This document shows, in pieces, positions 8,314 to 17,143 of a stretch of 64,000 nt of DNA. A program made the position numbers and the translations under genes. The stretch spans positions 372,001 to 436,000 of the forward strand of contig NZ_JBPCCU010000007.1 in NCBI RefSeq assembly GCF_050971785.1, read 5' to 3'. The notes under the pieces are model-generated. The model saw only the letters and a list, made by a program, of their open reading frames with translations. It had not been told where the DNA came from and did no database searches. Source of the DNA: Actinomadura_E scrupuli (lineage in GTDB: Bacteria; Actinomycetota; Actinomycetes; Streptosporangiales; Streptosporangiaceae). The first letter of the stretch is position 1. Each line of letters starts with the position of its first letter.

Positions 8314-9503
8314 AACACCCAGGTCCCCTGTCGGGAGTACGCGTTGTCGATCTGACGGCGATGGTCATGGGCCCCTACTGCACTCAGATCATGGCCGATA
8401 TGGGGGCGGATGTAATCAAAATCGAGCCCCCCACCGGCGACAACACCCGATACATCTCGGTCGGGCCGGAACCGGGAATGGGAGGGGTGTTCGTCAACGT
8501 GAACCGCGGCAAGCGCAGCGTGGTGCTGGACCTGCGTTCCGGCGAGGGCAGGCGCACCTTGCGGGAACTCATAGAGCACGGCGACGTGTTCATCCATTCG
8601 ATGCGCGCAAAGGCCATCACCGGACTCGGATTCGGCTACGAAGAAGTGGCCGCCATCAACGCATCGATCATCTACACCAACTGCTACGGTTACGGACGCC
8701 GCGGCCCGGACGCGAATCTCACCGCGTACGACGATACGATCCAGGCCGAGTGCGGCCTGCCGTTCGTGCAGGAGAAACTGACCGGCGAGGCCGCCTATGT
8801 CGGCACCATCATGGCGGACAAGGTGGCTGGGTTGACGGCCCTGTACGCGACCATGATGGCGCTTTTCCACCGCGAGCGGACCGGCGAGGGCCAGGAGGTG
8901 GAGGTCGCCATGTTCGAGACCATGGCCGCGTTCATGCTGGTCGAACATGCCAATGGTGCGATGTTCAGCCCTCCGCTGGGTCCTGCCGTTTACCCGCGTG
9001 CGGTGACACCCGACCGGAAGCCCTACCGCACCAAGGACGGCCTCATCTCCGCACTGGTGTACAACGACAAGCAGTGGTCCGCATTCGTCAACGCCGTGAA
9101 ACCCGCATGGGCCGGCGAACACTTCGCCACCCTCGAACAACGAGCGCGCCGAATCGACACGGTCTATGCCCTGCTGGGAGAGACCTTCCTGCAGCGTACG
9201 ACCCAGGACTGGCTCGGGCTGCTTCGGTCTCTCGACATTCCCGCCGCGCCGATCCGTACCCTCGACGAGCTGTTCGACAATCCGCATCTGAACGAAGCGG
9301 GATTCTTCGAGACGGTCGACACGCCTAACGGCCCAGTGCGCTTTCCCGGCGCCCCGACCTGGTTCTCGCGAACCCCCGGCCGTATCGCCGGTCCCGCCCC
9401 CAGGCTCGGCGCCCACACACAGGAGGTAATGGACGAGCTGGACACGGCCGCGGCGGCGGAAGACCTCCCTCAGGACGATCCGCGCACGGATGACGTGACC
9501 TGA
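8310..9503 (+). CDS. CaiB/BaiF family (class III) CoA-transferase
   Basis: 397 residues from ATG 8310 with GAGG 9 bases upstream. N-terminus GPLSGVRVVDLTAMVMGPYC and ADMGADVIKIEPP are diagnostic, as are NRGKRSVVLDLRSGEGR and LFHRERTGEGQEVEV. The Asp in IMADKVAG is the probable catalytic carboxylate that forms the aspartyl-CoA anhydride. Class III enzymes transfer CoA between acids (formyl-CoA, carnitine, mesaconate, succinyl-benzylsuccinate). It closes the catabolic operon and its last 34 bases overlap the 3' end of the convergent glycosidase gene. It may shuttle CoA to the pathway acid or move it between the carboxyls of a dicarboxylate. Confidence 0.9.
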   Translation: MKHPGPLSGVRVVDLTAMVMGPYCTQIMADMGADVIKIEPPTGDNTRYISVGPEPGMGGVFVNVNRGKRSVVLDLRSGEGRRTLRELIEHGDVFIHSMRAKAITGLGFGYEEVAAINASIIYTNCYGYGRRGPDANLTAYDDTIQAECGLPFVQEKLTGEAAYVGTIMADKVAGLTALYATMMALFHRERTGEGQEVEVAMFETMAAFMLVEHANGAMFSPPLGPAVYPRAVTPDRKPYRTKDGLISALVYNDKQWSAFVNAVKPAWAGEHFATLEQRARRIDTVYALLGETFLQRTTQDWLGLLRSLDIPAAPIRTLDELFDNPHLNEAGFFETVDTPNGPVRFPGAPTWFSRTPGRIAGPAPRLGAHTQEVMDELDTAAAAEDLPQDDPRTDDVT

Positions 9504-12500
9504 GGGGCACCTCGATGGCGGAGTTCGGTGATCCTCAGGAAGCCGGTCGCGGTGCCCGGCGCCCGGCTCGTCATGTCCAGTTTGAGCTGTGTCGTGCGGA
9601 CGGGGTCGAACGTGATGGTCGTCGGCCGGTTCGACGCGGCGGCCCAGGTGACGCGGGGGTTCCTGACCGGGACGAAGGCGCTGCCGTTCCAGTGGGTCAC
9701 GCTGATCGCGGCCGGCAGGTCATGGGAGGCGTCGACCGTGAAGCAGGCCGTCACGGCACCGAGCATCCGGGGAGCCGGTGACGACACCGAGACCCAGTCG
9801 CTCGCATGGGCCCGGCTGAAGGCGGGCAGCAACGCCGTCGGCGCCTTGTCGTAGTGGTTGGACCAGCCCGTCGAGGGGTCACCGTCGAGCATGGCGGCGG
9901 GAAGGGTGCCGGGGGCACCGGAGTAGCTCGCGTCCGCGAGGGGCGTGCCCGCCGCGGGGCCGTTCGCCGGTGTTGCCGGAACCGCTGCCGTGGAAGACGC
10001 CGCCGTGGAAGACGCTGCCGTGGGGGCCGTTGCCGTCAGGTCGGCGGCGAGGGTCGCCGGCGCCGGTGTGGCCGAGAGGGTCACCGTGGCCGGGCGCAGC
10101 CCCGGCGAGGTCGCGGTGACGGTGATGGGGCCCGGCCGCCGCGTCGACCTGGCGATCGCGAGGGCCTTGCCGTTGAAGGCGGCCCTGGTGGTGGCCTGGT
10201 AGCCCTCCGCGTCCTCCTGCCTGCCGTTGTCGAGCCCGGCGAGCCTCCCACTGCCCGTGACCGTGAAACGGATGAGGTTTCCGGCGTCGGGGACCATGAC
10301 GCCGTGGGCGTCGACGACCTCGGTGGTGAGGTGGGACAGCGATGAGCCATCGGCGGCGAGAACGGTCCTGTCCGGGGACAGCCGCAGTGCGGACGGCGCC
10401 GAAGCCGTGGCCACCTCGTCGGTGGCCACGACCTTGCCGTCCCGCATCGCCTTGGCCACCAGCCGTCCCGGCGCGAACGGGACGTTCCAGCTCAGGTGCA
10501 GCTTGCCCGCGCTACCGTTCGGGCTGGTGTAGCTGCCGGGATGGCGGCCCGAGCGGACCGTCTTGTCGTCACCGGTGGCCTGCGTCGTCTCGAGATACGG
10601 CGTGCCGTACGTCGTGGTCTTCCTGTCGAACCTCCGTACGCCCAGGGACCTGCCGTTGAGGAAGAGCTCGACGGTGTCGACGTTGGAGTAGGCCCAGATC
10701 TGGACGGGCCGCCCGGGGGCGTACCCGGTCCAGTTCATCGGCAGCAGGTGGACCATGGGCCGGGTCGTCCACTGGCTCCTGAACAGGTAGTACATGTCCT
10801 TCGGGAAGCCGGCCGTGTCCACCGCGCCGAAGAAGGAGGACTTGACCGGGAAGACGTCGTACGGCGTGGGCTCGCCTATGTAGTCGATGCCCGACCAGAG
10901 GAACTGCCCCGCGAAGAACCTGCGGTCGCGGTCCTTCTTCAGGCCGTATTCGCCGCTCATCGTCCACGGAGCGAGGTTGTTGTCGTAAGAGGAGGTTCCC
11001 CGTTTTCCGGGCGTGTGGTTCTCACCGGTGTTGAGCTGTTCGGGGTCCTGGTAGACGCCCCGGGTGGACGTTTCCGAGGAGGACTCCGACTCGAAGAAGA
11101 ACTTCGTCGGGTACCGCGCGTGCAGCGCGTCGACCGAGGCGGCCGTGTTGTAGTTCAGGCCCATGCCGTCGAGCAGCCCGAGGATCCGGTCCTGGGCCGA
11201 CCCGGCCTTCGGCACGCTGCGGTACTTGTTGGACCCCATCACGATGGGCCTGCTGGTATCGATCGACTTCACGTCGGCGATCAGTCGCTTGGCGATCGGC
11301 ACGCCGACCGGCACGGACGTCGAGTCCGGGATCTCGTTGCCGATGGACCACAGGACCACCGCTGGGGAGTTCCTGGCGGCACGGACCATCTCCTTGATGT
11401 CGGCGTCGCTGTGGGCATCGAAGAAGCGTCCGTAGTCGTAGGCGACCTTCGGCCTGCGCCAGGTGTCGAAGGCCTCGACCATCATGACGATGCCCAGCCG
11501 CTCGCAGACGTCGATCATCTCTGGCGAGGGCGGATTGTGCGAGGTCCGCAGGGCGTTGACGCCCATGCTCTTCATGATCTTTATCTGCCGCACCAGCGCG
11601 TCCCTGTTGATCGCGCTGCCCAGCGCCCCCTGGTCGTGATGGAGGTCGACGCCCTGGATCTTCATGGGTCTGCCGTTGAGCGAGAAGCCGCCCGCCGGGT
11701 CGAATCTGAACCAGCGGATCCCGAACGTCGTCGTGGTGGTGTCGACCGTCCGGTCCGCCACCACGATGTCGGTCCGCAGGGTGTACAGGTACGGGTGATC
11801 CGTGGACCACAGAACCGGGCGATCGACCCGGATGTCGTCGACGGCCGGTTCCGCACCCGCCGTGGCCGTGGACCGGTGCGACGCGACGATCCTCCCGTCC
11901 GGGCCGCGTACCGTGGAGACGACGGCGACGGGCCGGGTGCCGCCCGCGTCGTCGGCGACGCTCGTCCGGACGCGTACGTTCGCGTACCCCTCCGCGTAGG
12001 TGCTCTCGAGGCCCGGCGTCGTGACGAAGACGCCGTGGCGGGCAGTGTGGACCGGGTCCGTGACCACGAGGTGCACGTGACGGTAGATACCGCTGCCCGA
12101 GTACCACCGGCTGCTGGGCAACCGGTTCCGGACCTTCACGGCCAGGACGTTGGGGGTCTTCCCGTCCGTACGGGCGAGCTCCGTCAGGCCGACCTCGAAA
12201 CCCGTGTAGCCGTACGGGTGGTGTGCGAGCAGGTGGCCGTTGAAGTAGATGGAGGAGTCCATGTAGACGCCGTCGAACTCGACCGAGATCCGCTTGCCGG
12301 CCATCGACGGCGGCAGCGTGAAGGTCTTGCGATACCAGCCCAGACCGCCCTGCAGGAAGCCGGTGCCGCTGTCGGTGTTCCCGGTGGGGGTGGGGGTGAG
12401 CTCGATGCTCCAGTCGTGGGGAAGGTCGAGGCTTCGCCAGGCGGAGTCGTCATAGCCCGGCTGGGACGCGCGCGCATGAGCGCCCGCCGGGTCGGTGATG

Positions 12501-12682
12501 CCGTCCGGATTGACCAGGGCGAACTTCCAAGCCCGGTCGAAGTCCTGGCTGCTGCCGCCGCCCGCGACCTCGACGGTCCCCGTCGCGCCCTGCCCCCCAC
12601 CGGCCCGCGCCGGGGAGAGGCCGGTGACGCACGCCAGCACCGCGGCCACGGCCGTGACCTTACGAAGCACGTTCCCCGACAT
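9470..12682 (-). CDS. Secreted glycoside hydrolase family 2 protein (beta-galactosidase-like)
   Basis: 1070 residues from ATG 12682, with a G-rich Shine-Dalgarno just upstream and a clear Sec signal peptide (residues 1 to about 27, ending SPARA). Order: sugar-binding jelly roll with WSIELTP and GWYRKTF, an Ig-like domain, the TIM barrel with HNPPSPEM, acid/base Glu450 in WSIGNEIPD, and the nucleophile near Glu533 in FFFESESSSETS, followed by GQFLWSGIDYIGEPTPYD. After it come a DUF4982-like domain (residues about 610-690), an Ig-like domain, an Ala/Thr/Ser linker encoded by a short tandem repeat at 9984-10013, and a C-terminal galactose-binding-like domain. Substrate is probably a beta-galactoside in plant polysaccharide. 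The gene is monocistronic. Confidence 0.9.
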   Translation of the reverse strand: MSGNVLRKVTAVAAVLACVTGLSPARAGGGQGATGTVEVAGGGSSQDFDRAWKFALVNPDGITDPAGAHARASQPGYDDSAWRSLDLPHDWSIELTPTPTGNTDSGTGFLQGGLGWYRKTFTLPPSMAGKRISVEFDGVYMDSSIYFNGHLLAHHPYGYTGFEVGLTELARTDGKTPNVLAVKVRNRLPSSRWYSGSGIYRHVHLVVTDPVHTARHGVFVTTPGLESTYAEGYANVRVRTSVADDAGGTRPVAVVSTVRGPDGRIVASHRSTATAGAEPAVDDIRVDRPVLWSTDHPYLYTLRTDIVVADRTVDTTTTTFGIRWFRFDPAGGFSLNGRPMKIQGVDLHHDQGALGSAINRDALVRQIKIMKSMGVNALRTSHNPPSPEMIDVCERLGIVMMVEAFDTWRRPKVAYDYGRFFDAHSDADIKEMVRAARNSPAVVLWSIGNEIPDSTSVPVGVPIAKRLIADVKSIDTSRPIVMGSNKYRSVPKAGSAQDRILGLLDGMGLNYNTAASVDALHARYPTKFFFESESSSETSTRGVYQDPEQLNTGENHTPGKRGTSSYDNNLAPWTMSGEYGLKKDRDRRFFAGQFLWSGIDYIGEPTPYDVFPVKSSFFGAVDTAGFPKDMYYLFRSQWTTRPMVHLLPMNWTGYAPGRPVQIWAYSNVDTVELFLNGRSLGVRRFDRKTTTYGTPYLETTQATGDDKTVRSGRHPGSYTSPNGSAGKLHLSWNVPFAPGRLVAKAMRDGKVVATDEVATASAPSALRLSPDRTVLAADGSSLSHLTTEVVDAHGVMVPDAGNLIRFTVTGSGRLAGLDNGRQEDAEGYQATTRAAFNGKALAIARSTRRPGPITVTATSPGLRPATVTLSATPAPATLAADLTATAPTAASSTAASSTAAVPATPANGPAAGTPLADASYSGAPGTLPAAMLDGDPSTGWSNHYDKAPTALLPAFSRAHASDWVSVSSPAPRMLGAVTACFTVDASHDLPAAISVTHWNGSAFVPVRNPRVTWAAASNRPTTITFDPVRTTQLKLDMTSRAPGTATGFLRITELRHRGAPQVTSSVRGSS

Positions 12683-12890
12683 CGAGCGCCCCCCGCCGAG
12701 CCGACAGATGCGATGAAGCGATCCCCCGTCTCCAGCCGGCCGCCGAGCCCCCTCCCGGCTACCCCGCCGAAGACACCGGACGACCTTGCCCAGATCGCAC
12801 GAGCCAGGCATACATACCCCCGGAACAGCCGAATCCGGCCAGCCCCAGACCCTGCGGTGGCAAAGCCTTCAGACAGGGACATGTGCCGCA

Positions 12891-12932
12891 GGGATGGCGT
12901 ACGGGCCCGCGCGCGAGCCCGTACGCCATCCC
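12891..12932. terminator. 16-bp perfect inverted repeat, probable terminator of the large subtilase gene
   Basis: GGGATGGCGTACGGGC at 12891-12906 pairs exactly with 12917-12932 across a 10-base GC-rich loop. It lies 37 bases past the stop of the minus-strand subtilase gene and upstream of the glycosidase start, so it fits an intrinsic terminator that isolates the glycosidase. There is no U-run, as is common in actinomycetes. Confidence 0.7.
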
Positions 12933-12968
12933 CGCACCGTGCGTCAGCGCATAGCCGCCGGCGCCGGG

Positions 12969-15900
12969 TCACCTGTCTCCCAGCGGGAGGCGGTGCACCC
13001 CGCCCTGTTCGGTACCGGCGTACAGCCACCTGCCGTCCGGGCTGACGCTCAGGCTGAGCACGCCCTTGTTCTGCAGGCCGGAGGAGATGTTCTGCCAGGT
13101 CCGCCCCCCGTCGGCCGAGCGCAGCACGCCTCTGCCGCCGAGGCGCAGTCCGTTCTCCCAGTGCGTGGACGTGCCCGCGTACAGCACGTCCGGATCGCGC
13201 GGCGACACCACCAGCGACGACACCCGCATCGACAAGGATCCGGCGTCGGCGGTGCGGAACGTACGGCCACCGTCGGTGCTCACTCGCAGCGTGGCGCCGC
13301 CGACCATGATCCGCTGTGGCCTCCTGGGGTCGATGGTGATCGCCGACACCGCGCCGTCACCGGTCTTGGTGATGTGCGCGCCGCCGTCGTCGGACCGGTA
13401 GAGGCCGTCCGGCGTACCGACCCAGACGCGGTCGGCGTCGTGCGGGTCCCCGGCGACCGCGTCGACCCGGTGCCCCAGGAAGTACCTGCGCCAGGTCCGG
13501 CCATCGTCCTTGGTGACGTACAGGCCGCTGCCGGCCAGGCTGGTGAATCCGACAAAAACGCGCCGGGTGTCGGCCGGGTGCACCAGCAGCGTGGTCGGCG
13601 TCTCACCGGCGTTGGTGACACCTGACCAGCTCACGCCGCCGTCGGAGGACCGCGACAACCAGAAGGAGCCGAACGCGTCCGTGCGCACCTTCCACAGCAC
13701 GCGCGGGTCCGAGGGCGAGGCCGCCAGCTGGCGGATCGTGGTGCCGACGGTCCCCTCACTGGAGTTGCCGCTCCACTCCGGGTTCACGCTCTGCCCGGTC
13801 GGCAGCGAGGTCAGGCTGGTCTCCATGTCGGTGGCCGCGACCAGCGCCGGCGTGCCGTTCGCCCGCCTGCCCACGGCCAGCGCGTACACCGAGGTGCCCT
13901 GCACGCCGATCCGGTCGTAGTGAGCGCCGGCGTCCGTGGTCGCGTAGAGCCCGCCGCCGTCGGCCGACACCAGGGTGGCGCCGCCGAACCTGCCGAAGTC
14001 GACGTCGATCGGGCCCGGTGCGGGCTTGGGCAGCGCGCTCCAGACCGCTCCGTGGTCGCGGCCGACGAAATCCTGCTGGTAGGAGCCCACGTACACGGTG
14101 CCACCGGACAGCCGTACCGAGAAGGCGTCGTTGCCCTCCGGCGTGATGCGGTAGAGCACCTTCCACGTACGGCCGCCGTCCCGGGAACCGTGGACGGTTC
14201 CCTCGGCGGTCGCCGTGACGACGAGCTCGGAGTCCGCCCCGACGCCGACCGCCCCGCCCGAGTCGGTCGTGTAGACGTGCTCGGCGGGCGCGAGCTCGTT
14301 GCCGGTCGCGTGACGCACGACCCAGACTCCGGAATAGGTGCTCATGTACAGGTCGCCGCCGGCGAGGGCCGCCCCGGTGATGCCGGTGGGCAGCGTCACC
14401 GCGTGCGTGGTCCAGTGCGCTCCCCCGTCGTCGCTGCTGACGACCCCGCCGGCGGTCACCGCGACCAGCGCCCGGCCGTCCGACACCAGCGCGTCCACGT
14501 GCGTGTTGGGGAACGGCAGGGTCCGCCAGGTGCGCCCCCCGTCGCCGGTGGACAGCATCTTGCCCTCGTACGTCGGGTCGTAGGCGTCGATGGAGTCGGC
14601 GTACGCCCGGCCGTTCACCCCGTACCACATCCGCTTGGGGTCGCGGGGGTCGACGACGATGGTGCCCGTGCCGCCGGCCACCGGCAGCCGGTCGAGCTGC
14701 CGCCACTGCCGGCCCTTGTCGGTGGTGAGCCAGATCCCCGCCTTGCCGAGCTGGGTGAGCACGAGCTGATCGGGGGCGGCGGGCGAGGTCGCGAGCCGGC
14801 CCGCCTGCCCGTTCGGCCCGGCGGGCTGCCACCCGCCGTTCCCGGTCGCGGCCGGGATCACCTCGAACGCGCCGGTGCCGCGCAGCACCTGCCCGCCGGA
14901 CGCGGTGGCCTGTGCCTCCAGCCGGTAACCACCGGCCAGGTGCCCGGTCACCGGCGCGCGGTACCAGCGATCGAAGTCGAGGGTGGCCGTCACCCGGGTA
15001 CGCCGCCCGTCCGGGGCGGTCACCGTGACGACCGGCGGCCCGGCGAGATCCGCCGGGGCGTACAGGAACACCTCGGAGTTCCCATCGCTGGGATCCGGGC
15101 TGGTGCGCAGCAGCAGTGGCCGCAGCGCGAGCAGGTACGGCACGCGCAGCCTCCCGCCCACGGTCACCCAGCCGCTCACGTCGGCGTCGGTGCCGGGCCG
15201 GTCGGCCGTGGCCGTCACGGTGACGGTCGCCGTCCCACCGGCCGGTACGGTCACGACGCTCGGGCTGACCCGGACCCGGCCGGGGCTGCCGGCGGCCGCG
15301 GCGACGCCGAGCGGCGCTCTGAAGGAGGTGCGTCCCTGGTTGGTGAGCGTGACGGTGGCCTTCGCCGTCGTGGTGCGGTCGCGCAGGTCGGCCAGGCCGA
15401 ACGAGACGGTCGGCGGCTGCGCGGTGACGGTCGCGTCCGCCGCGGCGGCCACGTCGAGCCGGCCGCCGCCCTGGGTCGTCGGCCCGCTGCCGGTCAGCGG
15501 CCTGGCGGCGCCGATGAGCGCTTCCGCGACATGTTTCGTGCCGAGCTGACGCAGCAGAGCGGCGGCGCCCGCCACGTGCGGCGACGCCATGCTGGTCCCC
15601 GACATCCGGTACTGGCCGTACTCCCAGAGACTCTTGGGCACGGTCGAGCGGATCTCGACACCCGGTGCGACGAGATCCGGCTTGAGTGTGTGCCGGGTGG
15701 TCGGGCCGCGTGAGCTGAAGCCGGCGATCTGGTCGGTCGCGTCCTTGCCCGTGATCGTGATCGCGACTTTGCCCTGCGCGCTCAGCCGGCCCAGCTCCGC
15801 CCACTGGGTGCTCTCCACGGCCATCACGACGATCTTGTCCATGCGCAGGTCGTCGCCGGAGGCGAGAGTCGAGGGAGAGGCCGGCTGCCCTCCGCTCCGG

Positions 15901-17054
15901 CCGGCGAACTGCGGGCCGGCCGACGACACGGAGTACGTCAGAGCGGCGATCGCGCCGCGCTTCTCGGCCTCCCGGGCGCGCAGCACGCCGTTGCCCGAGT
16001 CGGAGTAGGCGACGACCTTTCCGTGCAGGTCGCCGGCCTTGTCGAAGTCGGCCGGTTCGCCCTCCCCGACATCGACGAGGGTGCCGGTGGCCGGTTCGGC
16101 GGGCGGGCTGGCCGAGTAGGCGGCGCGCGTGGCCTGCAGTTCCTCGCCTGTCCGGGCCAGCCGGGCGACCGGTATCCGGATGCCGCTGAACGAGGCTCCG
16201 ACGGCCAGCACGCCGTCCGCGGCGGCCGGCGTGCCGATCGTCGTCGCTCCCGGCCCGGCGTTGCCGGCCGCGGCGACGACGACCACGCCGGACTGCGTGG
16301 CGCGGGTGGCCGCCTGCCCGAGCGGGTCGGTGCCGTCGCCCGGGGCGCCGACGCTCATGTTGACGACGTCGGCGCGGTGCGGGTTGGCCGGGTCGACCGC
16401 GGCCTCCAGACCGGCGATGACGTCCGACTCGTAGCCGGCACCGTCCGCGTTGAGGACCTTGTAGGCGGTGAGGGAGGCCCCCGGCGCGGTCTGCGCGATG
16501 ATGCCGGCGACGTGGGTGCCGTGCGCGTTGTCGTCGGTGGGGTCGTCATCACCGTTGACGAAGTCGTGGCCTCCGACGACCTTCCCCTTCAGGTCGGGAT
16601 GGGTGCCGTCGATGCCGGTGTCGACGACCGCCACGGTGATGCCCGAGCCGGTGACCTTGCGGCCGGTGGGGTCCTTGCGCTGCCAGAGCCCGGGTGCGCC
16701 GATGAGGCTGATGTTGGCCTCGGCGGTCGTCTTCACCGGCAGGTCCGGGTAGACGGCCTTCACGCCGGGCAGCGCCCGTACCTTGCCGAGCTGACCGGCG
16801 GGGACCGCCGCGGCGACGGCGTTGACCAGCCGGGAGAATCGCCGTGTGGTGCGCAGGGTGACGCCGGCCCGGCGGGCGTTCTCGAGCAGGTCCTGTCCGG
16901 ATCCGGCGCGCGCGCCGGGTGCGGTATCGAATTCGACGATGACCCGTTGGTCGGTCTTGGTCTCGGCGCGGGCGGTGCCGCCGATGGCGGGGACGAGAGC
17001 GGCCAGCAACACCGCGGCGGCCAGTGTCGGCCGCGATCTTCGATTCGTGAGCAC
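12969..17054 (-). CDS. Secreted S8 subtilisin-like serine protease with C-terminal Asp-box (BNR/sortilin-like) propeller
   Basis: 1361 residues if GTG 17054 is the start, giving a compact Sec signal (LAAAVLLAALVPAIGGTARA); a TTG at 17090 is possible. An I9-like propeptide is followed by the catalytic domain with Asp145 (AVVDTGIDGTHP), His178 (NAHGTHVAG) and Ser488 (SGTSMASPHVAG). A PA-like insertion lies near residues 340-430. Then a CARDB/Ig-like region (about 540-640). The last 600 residues hold about eleven Asp-box motifs (SxDxGxxW type: SSDDGGAHW, SRDGGRTW, TKDDGRTW, STDGGRTF, SADGGRTW), the mark of a ten-bladed propeller. It starts divergently from a TrmB/LuxR-type regulator that is likely to control it. 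The protein target is unknown. Confidence 0.93.
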   Translation of the reverse strand: MLTNRRSRPTLAAAVLLAALVPAIGGTARAETKTDQRVIVEFDTAPGARAGSGQDLLENARRAGVTLRTTRRFSRLVNAVAAAVPAGQLGKVRALPGVKAVYPDLPVKTTAEANISLIGAPGLWQRKDPTGRKVTGSGITVAVVDTGIDGTHPDLKGKVVGGHDFVNGDDDPTDDNAHGTHVAGIIAQTAPGASLTAYKVLNADGAGYESDVIAGLEAAVDPANPHRADVVNMSVGAPGDGTDPLGQAATRATQSGVVVVAAAGNAGPGATTIGTPAAADGVLAVGASFSGIRIPVARLARTGEELQATRAAYSASPPAEPATGTLVDVGEGEPADFDKAGDLHGKVVAYSDSGNGVLRAREAEKRGAIAALTYSVSSAGPQFAGRSGGQPASPSTLASGDDLRMDKIVVMAVESTQWAELGRLSAQGKVAITITGKDATDQIAGFSSRGPTTRHTLKPDLVAPGVEIRSTVPKSLWEYGQYRMSGTSMASPHVAGAAALLRQLGTKHVAEALIGAARPLTGSGPTTQGGGRLDVAAAADATVTAQPPTVSFGLADLRDRTTTAKATVTLTNQGRTSFRAPLGVAAAAGSPGRVRVSPSVVTVPAGGTATVTVTATADRPGTDADVSGWVTVGGRLRVPYLLALRPLLLRTSPDPSDGNSEVFLYAPADLAGPPVVTVTAPDGRRTRVTATLDFDRWYRAPVTGHLAGGYRLEAQATASGGQVLRGTGAFEVIPAATGNGGWQPAGPNGQAGRLATSPAAPDQLVLTQLGKAGIWLTTDKGRQWRQLDRLPVAGGTGTIVVDPRDPKRMWYGVNGRAYADSIDAYDPTYEGKMLSTGDGGRTWRTLPFPNTHVDALVSDGRALVAVTAGGVVSSDDGGAHWTTHAVTLPTGITGAALAGGDLYMSTYSGVWVVRHATGNELAPAEHVYTTDSGGAVGVGADSELVVTATAEGTVHGSRDGGRTWKVLYRITPEGNDAFSVRLSGGTVYVGSYQQDFVGRDHGAVWSALPKPAPGPIDVDFGRFGGATLVSADGGGLYATTDAGAHYDRIGVQGTSVYALAVGRRANGTPALVAATDMETSLTSLPTGQSVNPEWSGNSSEGTVGTTIRQLAASPSDPRVLWKVRTDAFGSFWLSRSSDGGVSWSGVTNAGETPTTLLVHPADTRRVFVGFTSLAGSGLYVTKDDGRTWRRYFLGHRVDAVAGDPHDADRVWVGTPDGLYRSDDGGAHITKTGDGAVSAITIDPRRPQRIMVGGATLRVSTDGGRTFRTADAGSLSMRVSSLVVSPRDPDVLYAGTSTHWENGLRLGGRGVLRSADGGRTWQNISSGLQNKGVLSLSVSPDGRWLYAGTEQGGVHRLPLGDR

Positions 17055-17143
17055 CGGCCAAGACTGACCTTTTAGGACAAGAGTAAACAACAGTTATGTA
17101 TGGCTCATTGCGGACGTTGGCACATGCCGGACAGGATGCGGCC

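Noticed and set aside
9984..10013. Direct repeat of about 15 bases inside the glycosidase gene
   Set aside because: It encodes an Ala/Ser linker between domains, so it is a coding repeat and not a mobile or regulatory element.
10496..13045. Open frame of about 850 codons opposite the family 2 glycosidase
   Set aside because: Composition is that of an antisense frame and the glycosidase frame has a signal peptide and catalytic motifs.
13756..15804. Open frames in other phases within the Asp-box part of subtilase 1
   Set aside because: Arg/Gly-rich translations with no motifs, whereas the correct frame has regular Asp boxes.
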